NCBI GenBank assembly: GCA_028622995.1
Contig: JAJQJQ010000009.1
Span: forward strand, 4,898,001 to 4,962,000
Reading direction: 5' to 3'
Source of the DNA: Panagrolaimus kolymaensis
Taxonomy: Eukaryota > Nematoda > Chromadorea > Rhabditida > Panagrolaimidae
DNA: 64,000 nt
The notes below the pieces were generated by a model. The model saw only the letters and a program-made list of their open reading frames with translations. It was not told where the DNA came from and did not search any database. Made by a program: the position numbers and the translations under genes. Every line of letters starts with the position of its first letter. Positions within the stretch are counted from its first letter, which is position 1. This document shows, piece after piece, positions 25,650-38,560 of this stretch.

Positions 25650-25925
25650 TTAATGACAAAAATAATAGCTGGCAACGATACAACTGCAGTGGTTTCAACG
25701 GGAAGTGTAATGCATGGGTGCGTTTTTTATGAGTGGCGCATTAAGGAAAACACTTAAATATTATTAATCTTTGTTTAACTAACAACACTCGACCACTCTG
25801 AAGATTCAAATTTATTTATTCCTGTTTCATCATGACTTCACCTTCAATCTTTTCCGATATTTGCGAAGTTCAAAAACGACGCCGTCAAAGAAAATTTGAA
25901 CAGGAAACTCCTCTTTTCAACTACT
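25650..25925 (+). repeat. Upstream copy of a duplicated promoter plus first exon (nuclease-like family)
   Basis: Blocks at 25651-25720 and 25765-25925 are closely similar to 26131-26200 and 26500-26660. They cover the putative promoter, the 5'UTR (AACAC/GCTCGACCACTCTGAAG-type) and the first ~34 codons. Conservation extends well upstream of the ATG, so the duplication carried regulatory sequence. Confidence 0.7.
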
Positions 25926-25990
25926 TATATCACCAAATATGTTATATTCAAGTTCACTGTGCTCGATTTACCAAGAAAAGTAAAGCATAA
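25832..25990 (+). pseudogene. Truncated paralog of the nuclease-like gene at 26.57 kb
   Basis: ATG at 25832 opens 52 codons. The first ~34 residues (MTSPSIFSDICEVQKRRR...) match the N-terminus of the intact gene, including KFEQE and PL-Y-L. After that the sequence departs abruptly into an unrelated short tail and stop, and no nuclease core follows before the next copy. It appears to be a 5' fragment left by tandem duplication, though an expressed micropeptide cannot be excluded. Confidence 0.6.
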
Positions 25991-26129
25991 CCATTCAATA
26001 TAAAAATGTTTGTCTTTCTTTCTGCAAAAAGATTTTGCACAGCTATGCATGGAAGGAGAAACTTCCTGAGACGAAAAATCTTTGCCCAGCTACGCAGGGA
26101 AACACATAAGCCATTGAACCAAGTTTGAT

Positions 26130-26660
26130 GACAAAAATATTACTGCAATGGTTTCGAAAGGAAGTGCAATGCATGGATCAATTTTTATTTGCTCGATTGC
26201 GCGTAAAGGAAAAAGATTTTTTTGCACTGTTAGTTTATTATAATTTTTCATCTAGATGCTTCATCTATGTTTTAAATCCACACTTTGGTTAAAAATATTA
26301 AATCGGTAAACAGATCATCATCACACACAGATTATATGAAAGATTTTAATCATAAAAATATTATATTTATAAATCAATTTGAATGTTTTTTTTCTTGTTA
26401 CATAAAACGCTTTTTAACTGTTTATTGTAAAAATTGTTCTCATTTATTCTTTTAAACGTTTAACTTTCTGTTTTTATGATTATCTATACATATATTAATC
26501 AATCTTTGTTTAGATAACAACGCTCGACGACTCTGAAGATTCAAGTTTATTTATTCCTGTTTCATCATGACTTCACCTTCAATCCTCTCCATTATTTGCG
26601 AAGCCCAAAAACTGCGTCGTCTAAGAAAATTTGAACAGGAAAATCCTCTTCTCGACTACT
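26130..26660 (+). repeat. Downstream copy of the duplicated promoter plus first exon
   Basis: Partner of 25650-25925. About 300 bp of unrelated AT-rich sequence lies between its two conserved blocks, which are closer together in the upstream copy. Confidence 0.65.
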
Positions 26661-27419
26661 TATTTGGTCTCGATGAACTTCGCCGATTAATTCATTTAAG
26701 CGCTGAAATCCGACCAGAAAGCTTAGACAAAGTTAAGTGTTTTATTGGTAGAAAAAAACTTGATTAAATTGTGTATTGATTAATATTTATACGATTCATA
26801 AATATTATTTGTAACAAAACACACAAAAAATTAAATTTTTCCCAAAGTTTTGTCAAAAAAATCTATTAAGTTTTCGTTTTAGGATTCGACCCGTTAGATG
26901 ACGCCCGCCTTGCGTATAGAGATTATGAAGGTGATGTTCCAGCCCAGTTTATTAGTTCCCGTTTAGGTGGAGAAGGGAACAGTGATATAAATATATTTGC
27001 ATTGAACAAAGATGTATGTTTAGCATTTTGTTTCTTAATAATAACGTATAAGCCCTAGGAGTGAACCAGCTTGTAGCCGAAGATTCTCATATAACTCGAA
27101 GATTAAAATTTTTTAGTCGGATATAAGTGGGTTGAAGCTTGATGAAGACAAGGTTTATGATTATGTCAAACAAAGCAGCGATCGATGGGCTCGTATGATG
27201 TTTGCTTTGAAATACGAGGATGAAATGCCATGTGGAAAGCTTAGGCCATTTAAAATTTACTACCATTTTATCCTGTTCGAAGGTGACAAAGCTGTTGAAG
27301 AACCAATAGAAGGAATTTTCGAGAACCCCAGTCCACACGTTACTCAACCTTGTGATAGATGTTCTCATCTTCGTAAAAAGAACGAATCAGAAGCTAAAAA
27401 CGACACTTTAATATTTTGA
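26567..27419 (+). CDS. DNA/RNA non-specific endonuclease-like protein lacking the GH catalytic motif
   Basis: Exons 26567-26747, 26883-27013 and 27117-27419 join in phase to 204 residues. A basic, charged N-terminus (KLRRLRKFEQ) precedes a core reading RLGGEGNSDINIFALNKD, which has the LGG-G-x-x-NI-x-P-like pattern of bacterial-type non-specific nucleases. Later comes LRPFKIYYHFILFEGD, like the conserved RP-x-x-I-x-Y-x-I strand. At the place where active relatives have GH (as in DxGHLIAxxxGG) this protein reads VPAQFISSRLGG, so the catalytic His is missing and it may be inactive or binding-only. No signal peptide is evident. The paralog at 28.1-29.3 kb keeps GH. Family assignment rests on motif recall and is moderate. 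Confidence 0.6.
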
Positions 27420-27750
27420 AATGTCTTTTTTCATCTCTAACCTTTTCCTTTGAGGGGTATTTCTTATTCATCTCCTCCTTTATTTATAAAATTTAAGCTA
27501 ATAAAGTTTACAGAAAAGCAAATTTTTCGGTTTGTTTTTCGTCCTATAGATAAGCCTCTAAATTTTGTTCTGTTCAATTTTTTGTTATTAGTTTTCTATT
27601 TTTTTATCATGAAATTGCATGCTTTGTTTTTCTTTTTTTGTTATAAAAAAAAATTTTTTCGATAGTTTTTATGTATTTGTATTAAAAGATAGCCATTTTT
27701 TTTAGCTAATTACATTAAAATTTTATTTGCTGCGTTGTAAAAGAGAATGA
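27420..27750. other. Intergenic 3'UTR and spacer
   Basis: T-rich sequence after the nuclease-like gene. Nothing beyond a probable 3'UTR. Confidence 0.5.
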
Positions 27751-27960
27751 AAGCCGGAAAGTAAAAAAAAGCTGCTAACGTCTTTCTAGCAGCAGCAAAC
27801 ATTTTTGATTAAAAACTGGCACGAAAGCTTGGAGCAAAAGAATAGGTTTAAAACGAGAGAATATAAAACGAAAAGTAAAAAAAAGCTGCTGACGTCTTTC
27901 AGCAGCAGCCAACATTTTTTATTAATAACTTGCATGAAAGCTTTGAATAAGAGAAAATGT
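27751..27960 (+). repeat. Two direct copies of a ~95 bp unit, each with a strong hairpin
   Basis: Units at about 27751-27845 and 27866-27960 share AAGTAAAAAAAAGCTGCT and downstream sequence. Copy 1 forms GCTGCTA / TAGCAGC (27771-27777 with 27787-27793, 9 nt loop). Copy 2 forms GCTGCTGA / TCAGCAGC (27885-27892 with 27899-27906, 6 nt loop). The stem differences between copies are mutually compensating. Role unknown: a structured RNA or a regulatory or transposon-derived hairpin. Confidence 0.6.
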
Positions 27961-28099
27961 TTAAGAATTTGCATCGTTGTAAGGGAGACTCCTCCCTCTT
28001 GAAAAAGTGCCCGATACAAATAGAACTTTATTTAAGTTAAAGAAAAGTCTTTCAAATAACCATCATTTCCAAGCTTGTTGAGTTTACATCCAGATTACA

Positions 28100-29334
28100 A
28101 TGTTATTTGTTAGCTTTTTAATATTTTTAACTTGCTTTAAATTTGGATCGACGACTGTTGATTGTAGTCGAAGGCAAATAGAACATATGGATCGAATTGA
28201 TAAACAATGAATCTGGATGTGTTAAAGAAGAGCATAGCTTGTGTCAGCTATGGAACCATTGAAATTCCAGATATAATTCAAGATGAAGACGATCAGGGAG
28301 GATATCACAAATTTCAAAGGCACATTGTATGCTATACGGGGTAAGTTTTTGTTGATTATATTACAAATAAATAGGATACAAAAAACGTTTTGATTTTAGT
28401 TGATTTCACTGAGTTCATTTGAAAAAATAAAAACAATATGACTTTCTATTGTTTATTGCCCTCCTGATAAAGAGTCCCAAATTTTCACTTTTCTTTAGTA
28501 ATTTTTTTTTAGTATCGGCCTAACATATTTCCAAAAACAATACGTTGAAGCAAAGCTTACCTTTGAAGACTCTAGCAAAGGAAAAATTGTTCGCGATAAT
28601 GTAAGGGACGTAATGGTCGAGTATTTTAACAATTGCCATTACGATCATTGTGGCCACATTGTCCCCAATGAAAATGGTGGGCAAGGACATATTTTTAATA
28701 TCTTCCCCCAAAGTGCCGATGTAAGTTTTCCTAGGCTTTAAAATGTTTGAATATCACCGAACAATAACATGTTATAAAAATTTTGGTAAATTTTAACGCT
28801 TTTGTTTCAGCTAAATCTAAGATTTTGGAAAACCGCAACAAAACCAATTAAACCTTTTTTGCAAGAAAAACCAGTTACCAGGTAAGAATTTTTAACTATT
28901 CTTGTTTGTTTTTCTAAGACCACTTTCATTCGATTCCTCATTGTTAAATTAATTGAGAATCCGTTTTTCGCCACAAAAACAAAAAACATTTTTTTTCTTC
29001 CATCGTTTTTCTATCAAAAAAATTTATTCTTTAATAATGCCTTTTCAACTTCACAAATATTTTAGGCATGTCGTACTTTCTATTTCCCGATTCTGTAAGC
29101 GTTCATCGCCCCACGTCATATGCATACATAATTGAGTACTATGATTTCGCGGTTCTTCAGCGTAAAACCTACGGATGGTTTGAAAATACGCCATATTATA
29201 ATTTGCCGATGCAAACATGCCTCCATGATAAAAACGAATTGCAGTTCGCAATTCCAGATAATTTTTTTTTTGCCCGTCGAAGCTGCCAACCAGCAACCCA
29301 CCCATCAACAGTGTACGGAAGAGATGAATTATAA
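28100..29334 (+). pseudogene. Endonuclease-like paralog with frameshifts (or assembly indels)
   Basis: A signal-peptide-like frame starts at 28100 (MLFVSFLIFLTCFKFG, 36 codons, stop 28208-28210). The main frame starts at 28207, offset by one base. Exons 28207-28340, 28513-28720 and 28811-28881 join in phase. They encode the core CGHIVPNENGGQGHIFNIFPQ, where GH and N-IFPQ match active non-specific nucleases. The terminal exon (about 29066-29334) carries the family signature RPTSYAYIIEYYDF in a frame one base off from exon 3, whose spliced frame would stop after about 24 codons. Two offsets suggest a decaying secreted nuclease, or sequencing indels. With both offsets it would otherwise be a secreted protein of about 260 residues. 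Confidence 0.55.
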
Positions 29335-29561
29335 ATATTCTTTTTCCAAAAGCAATCGGCAGGCATACATTACCACACTTTTACGACCGTTTGAAAAAGC
29401 TTTTGCTCGGAGTCAATGGAGAATTGATAGTTTTACTTTTTTTAATTGTATTGCGTCTGTTTATAACTAATTTAATTAAATATGCTCCAATCAAAATAAT
29501 AAAAATGTTTTTTTTTTAAAAGGTACAAAAAAATAAAAGCAAATACTAAAATTGTGAGTTT

Positions 29562-32232
29562 TTACGATTTAATAGTAATAAGAGGAGAGAAAACAAAATT
29601 AAACATGAATTTGAAGGAATAAAATATTCTTGACCATAATCGATTTCCAGTCTTTTTGACGCTGACAAATTTTAAATGTTTGGCTTCTTGATTTTCATAT
29701 AATTTTCTGCAATGAACGCATTCAAGTTGCATTAATTTCAATTTTGGTGGATATTTGTAAATTGGATAATTATCAAAATATCCAACAAATCGAATTACAT
29801 CATTTTCATCAATGTATTTTAGAACTTCATAAAAAGTATGTGAAGCAGAGAGGAGGACTTGGCCCTTATTAGCGCTGAGGGATCTTTCTCCATATGGACC
29901 GCTGACTTCTATTTCGAATGTATACATATTATGGGTAGTTAAACTACATTGATTCACTCTCATTCCAGCGGATGTATCTTGAACATCCGCGGTATCTGTG
30001 TCATAAAAGCATCGAAGAAATTGTCCAAATGAATCGGGAAGATAATTCAATAAAGTTTCAAAGCTGTTATCGATTGCAATAATTCTCACCGACATTACAC
30101 TTCCTTTCCAATTCACTGCAGTTCCTTTGAGTTGACTGCATTCAATTTGGCTTTCAATTACATTGGGAGAATTTGGTAAACAATTTCGATCAAATTGGCT
30201 CCAAGTCATATTTGTGAGACTCGAAGATGCATCAAACGAAGATTGATTTTGATACATAAATGAAATGGCCATAAGTATCGCACAAATATATGCACCCAAA
30301 AATACCCATTGTCTTTTATATTCTCCCGCAAAAACTGAAATTTATTAAATTTTATTAAATTTTATTATTTTTCGAAGAAATATGAAAAAAAGTTTATTAC
30401 TTTTAATTTTATATTTTTTTGATACCCATCTAATTCCTCGACTTGCAACAAATGGAATACAAAGAACTAAAGCGGTGATAAGAATCTTGATTGTTGTCAT
30501 CTAAAAATTTAAATTATTAAATTTTTTTCTTCGATAAAATCAATTTTTTTCAAATTTACCAAATCAATAGAATTTTTTAATTGAGCAAATGCAACTCCAG
30601 CTGCAAGGAATCCGCCAATATATGATGGAAAAATTAATAAAGAAATTAAAGCTCCAGTTAAGACACTTCCAGAAATAGTAAAATATTTAAAACCAATTAA
30701 CCACATGGTAACTGCGACATCACACCACAAAATGCAGACGATGTGAGGTATGATAGTTCGAATAACACTTTTGGTTGAATTACAATGGAGTTTTGCCATG
30801 AAAAAGTACACAATTGGAATGAAAGCATACGCTAAAGAAGGAATGCCGATTCCTATATCAAAATAACTAAATCGAAGATGGAAAAATGGTTTCCAAACAT
30901 TCCAAAAACCAACGCCTATTTTCATTTTTGACAGAATAACAGGGAGCCTATAATATTTAAAAAAAATGTAATTTTTTGCTTTTAAAAAATCAAAAATAAA
31001 ACTTACATGGATAAACAATTTGCAGCTAAAGCAATCAAAGCAAAATGATCCGTATTATCTGCTAAAGCCACAAAACAAAGAGCTGCAAAAAAGACTGAGA
31101 TTCCACAAAATAAAATTGAGTTTGGTACAACTTTTTCTCCAGCTCCAACAGAAAATAGGAAGAAAAATAGGGAAAGGAAAAAATTAATGTATGGATCCCA
31201 GCTAACTGTAGTAAATCGACCGCCACCATCATCTGGCTCAGAAGTTACAGATGAAGCCGCCTTTTTGCTTGTCGCTGATGTCGTTGTTGTTGTTCGTAAA
31301 GCTGGTGGAATATTTGGGTCATCTTCTAAATCAGCTGTATTTCCTGATTTTTCATTATCTTCCTCGACATCCGAAGTTTTTTCTTTACTTTTTTCTTTAA
31401 ATAAATTCAAAATTCTATGCCACATAACTTTTTCTCGAAGAATGCTTTTATCATGAAACATTTTGAGAGTAAAATAAATCATTGATAAAAATGATAAATA
31501 GCTCGCAATCACAGGCATAGTATTAATAATTCTTTGGACACTAAAAATCAAACAAAAATTAAAATTATGTTTACAAAAAACAGTTTTTTAAAATTAAAAA
31601 ATTACCTAATAATTTGAACCGCACAAATTAAAACAAGAGTTTGTAATTGATGAAACGGGAAAACAGCGTAAATTAAAGTTCGCCATTGATAATTTAATTT
31701 ATCCAAAAGATAATCCACAAATAAATCCACATTTTTCCATGATTTTAAATTAAGTTTTGGACGCTTTTTAGTGTCTTTGGATTCCTCAGCTTCAAGCTTT
31801 TTATTTAGTTCTTCCAAATATTCTTCTTCTTTTTCATTCGAATGAAAATTATGGAGAGCTTCTTCGGTGTCAACATTTTTCATAAATCTTTCGATTAATT
31901 CTTAAAATAAAAATTTTTATTATCAATAATAAGAAATGTGATAAATATACCTTTTTGTGTTTCATTATCTTCAACTTCTTTAACCAAGAATCTTAATCGA
32001 TCTTCTGTGGAATAATTTGATGATTTATTATGCAATAATCGATACATGCGTCTTGCTGCATGTTTATTAGCTTGAACTAAAAATAATTATCAAATTCTTG
32101 AATTATTTTTTGTTTAGCCTCACCATCTGCTGCATGAACATGGCGATCAAATAATGAATCTCCTCCTCGTCTTTCATCATCGGATGAATCAAAACGATTA
32201 TAATTTCCAGAACTTTTACGTCCACGAAACAT
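29562..32232 (-). CDS. wfs1: Wolframin (ER membrane protein)
   Basis: Minus-strand exons 32124-32232, 31951-32076, 31606-31900, 31007-31540, 30560-30947, 30401-30500 and 29562-30334 join in phase to 774 residues (human wolframin is 890). The N-terminal ~175 residues are cytosolic and charged, with a Sel1/EF-hand-like helical segment ([10 protein letters not shown]). About nine to ten hydrophobic helices occupy residues ~160-545. The C-terminal ~230 residues are luminal: [43 protein letters not shown] and [12 protein letters not shown] correspond to the wolframin Cys-rich/OB-fold domain. Wolframin maintains ER calcium and dampens the unfolded protein response. The luminal match is specific, so the assignment is strong. 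An acidic, Thr/Ala-rich cytosolic loop (31187-31440) is lineage-specific. Confidence 0.9.
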
Positions 32233-33671
32233 TCTTTTTTACACCTATGAATTAAATGGATTTTTATAATGAAAATATTTTTAAATATTTATTAAAATAA
32301 TGGTTTTGATCGACCGCGATTTAATATGTAAATTCTTAAAAATGAATACGTTTTTTAATAATTTATTTATATTTAAGAACAGATTTAAAACCAAAAAAAC
32401 ACAGAGATAGATATAATTAAGAAAATAGCTGCTATAATGAAAAGAGAAATGTTTTGTTATTTCATTGTATAAAAATAATCGATACGATACTGACCATTTT
32501 AAAATGGTGATAAAAATTTAAATTTGAAGTAAGCAAAGAAGAATTTTTAAAAAAGGGTTCCAAATTTGAGAAAATTCGTTTTACAAAGAAATAAGTAATT
32601 TCAGAAAAGAATAAGAAAAGGTTCCGGTTTAAATTTTTTTGGATTGAGATAGTTAGTATTTTTTGTAGCAAAAAAAATTAAAAAATGATAAACGCAAAAT
32701 AATATAAACCCACAAACCACCGAGTAAAGTTGTTTTTTAAATAATTATTTTTATATGGCCCGTGTTAGTTAAAAAATAATTTTTTTAGCTGCTAAAAATA
32801 GAAACAAAAGAAATAAAGAAAAAAGGAAATTGCCTATAGAAAAGATTTTTGGCATTTGGAAAAAGGAAACGGAAAAGAGTTGCTTTTTGCTGTTGTTAAT
32901 GCGATACATTAGTTTGTTTTATTTTTTTGCCTTTGGATATGCATCATTTTGACTTTGCTCGCTAACTCAACAAAAAATAAAAAATATCACGACAATCGAT
33001 CGCATTTCAAAGTTTTTTCCTGCAAATTTTAAACTAAAAAAGTTAAGAGTAAAGGATAGTAAAAGAGATAGTAAAGGATAGGGTAAAAGAGTAATTGATG
33101 ATAGACTTTAGAAGAAGAAAAAAACAAAGAAAATAGCTGAATCGTGTTGTTGAGAGCGCCTCAATAAAATATAATATTATTATTTCAGGCAAAATAAAAA
33201 ATGTATGTAATGAAAGCAGAAAACACAAATTTTCTATGAATTATAAAAAAAGGAAAAGGGTTTATGACATGATCAAGAAAATGATTGTTAAAAAGATATG
33301 GATATTTAACTAACATTAAAAAAGTTTTGATAAGTAAGGTGGAAATAATTTTTTTGAAGTTTTAATAGAAAATTAAACAGAGAAAAAATCCATGCAGTCG
33401 TTATTTTGCAACGAAGAAAAAAACAACGCAATTTCAAACTTTGACAAACAACAACAGAGTGTTGTTGTTGGCCGCTAAAAAAAATAGAAAGAGGAATGTC
33501 AAAAAATTTAAACTATAAAAAAATAAACATATGTCGAAAGAAAGAAGAAAATAAAAAATAAGAGGGAAGACTGCAATCAAAAAGTTTTTTTCTCTCACAA
33601 AAACAAAATTTTTTTGTTTAAAAGGTTAAAAAAAAAAATAAAAAGCAAAAATGTCAAAAAGTGTGAGTTTA
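32233..33671. other. Intergenic: wolframin promoter / TMEM184 3' flank
   Basis: AT-rich, with a purine-rich stretch near 33050-33080 (AAAGGATAG/AAAGAGATAG repeats). No gene seen. Confidence 0.5.
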
Positions 33672-36332
<2,661 letters not shown>

Positions 36333-38560
36333 ATTTTAATTAATTAAATTTTCTAATATTATGGAAATTATAAAATTTAAATGTAATATGCCGAAAAGTT
36401 CTTGTTGTTGCTTGTTTTCTCAAGAGCTAAACACGTACATTGTCGTCGTCTCCAAGTTATCTATAAATCGAAAATCGTTAAAAAATGTTAAATTTCGAAA
36501 CAGTCAAAAAGAATTTTTGTTGAAAGCGGAAAGGTAACGCTGACGAAGCTTTTTTTTTAAAAACGTGACTCGTCAATATATTTTTTTAGAAATAAAAAAA
36601 AACAAGCAAACTTTTTTTTGAGAGAGATGAAGAGAAAAAATAACATTAGAGGGTAGTCTTTTTTTTCGTTTTGGGAATTTAGAAAAAAAACAAAAACATA
36701 ATTCTCAATTGGTAATTTCATTAATAAAATTCAATAATTATTTTTGGCTTTAAAAAATATTTATTCAATGTACATAGTTAATTATTTTAAAATCGAATGT
36801 ATTATAGAAAAGTCCACAGATGGAGCCAAAAAAAATGTTTCAGCATTTTTTAAAGCAATATTTCACTAATGCTTTTCACTTTTTTGGTAGAGAAAAAAAG
36901 TCTACTGTCAACTTATTATATATTTGCTTTTTAATGTCCAAAAAAAACTAGCTGTCAATAAAGAAGCAAAACGGATATTTGAAAAAAGGCAATTAGTTAC
37001 GGGTTTACGTACATTCTATCAATTTTAGATATCAGAAATTAGGTTTAATTTTTAGAATAAGAAATGGGATAATAAATGGTACTAATAAAATGTCATCATC
37101 ATTTTCCAAAGAAGAGATACCAACACAGAAAAAAAAGCTTTAAAAGGATAAGAAGAAAATAAAAAAATAAACGAGGTTGTCAAAATAAAAACCAATCAAT
37201 GAAAATGAGAAACGGCTCTCTCGCATCTATCCCAAAGAAAGCAGTCAGTTGTGGTAGGAGCGGTAGCGTCAAAGACGGCAAAAAAAAGAAAATATTATAT
37301 AAAAAAGGCTTTTTTTACTGGCGTCGTCGTTGTTAAAAATTTTCTCTCTGCTGCTTGGGGGCAAAGAAAAAAAAGTCCGGTTGCGCTTTTTCTTTTTCAA
37401 CTTACTGCTGCCACCAATGGTAAAAAAAAAAGAGAGTTAGTTGAGCGACAACAACGTCTTCTTCTTCTTCTCGCTCGTTAGTTGTGTTACTCCTTCCTTC
37501 TTTTTTTGGATGGACGCTGCTATTCTTCTTTTCACTTTCATTTCTTCAAAATATTGACGCGACTTACACGAGCGAGGATTGACACACGGGAAAAAGAAGA
37601 AAAAATAAGGCGCACAACAACAACAAAATAATGATGTTGGTTGTTCGTGTCTTCAGTTAGTTAACTTTAGTTTGTTACATATTCTCTCTCTCTCTGCTTC
37701 TCTGCACTCCATCCATCTAAATTTTTTTAAAAAGATATACGTCATAATACAAAATGAGAACGCGTAAAAAATAAAAAAAGAGAAAAGGGTTGGGTTGACT
37801 TAGCGTTTTTCTCAACAAAAAAAAAGCCTTTCCACCAAAAAAGGAAAAAAGAGTTTCTGGAATGAATTTTTTGAGAATGCCTAAGCAAACTCAAAAACGG
37901 AGAAAAATGACTAATCAAGAAACAAGAAAGAAAGAAAAAACATAAAGTTTTTTTGGAGAATCAAAGAACAAAACTAAAATAAAAAGATATTTTAAAGACA
38001 GTTTTATTTTTTTCAAATAAAAAATAAATCTCGACGACAATGTTGAACGCAGAAAATAATAATAATCATTCGGTTCATTAATCGGTCAACCAAAAAAAGA
38101 AAAGAAAGAAAGAATAGCCGTTCGCTTTAAGACCATATATATATATTTATATCTCACATAAACATGTGTGTGATGGGTGCGCGAAGTGGAACTGTTCTTC
38201 TTCTTTTTCTCCTTTTTCTCAGACAACACAAAAGTGGATTTATGGTTGTCAAATTGAAAATGTTCAGATGAAATGACACAATGCAAATGCAACGACGATC
38301 AATTTTCTTTTGTCCTTCTTTTATGTCTATATCGATTTTTTGCCTCATATTTGATTGGACCTTTAATCTTCTTTTTTTTATATGAAGCTTTTAAAAAATA
38401 ATATTGTATTGACACGCGAAATGTTAAAATTTATATTTTTTAACTTAAATTAATTTCTTTCTTTTCTTTGATTTTTAGATTCCATTGGAGCGACAAATTG
38501 GAAGTTAAACCTATTTTAACTGGATGACTTCTGGAATTGTGTATAATTGCGGCCAGCAGA
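36333..38560. other. Divergent intergenic region between TMEM184 and attractin
   Basis: About 2.2 kb between two divergent starts, so it holds both promoters. A less AT-biased segment (about 37210-37700) has GTCGTCGTTG and CAACAACGTCTTC words and a CTCTCTCTCT run near 37685-37700. A TTTTTAG acceptor at about 38478 begins the attractin leader exon. No coding gene recognised. Confidence 0.5.

Noticed and set aside
31187..31456. 89-codon plus-strand ORF
   Set aside because: Antisense shadow of a wolframin exon.
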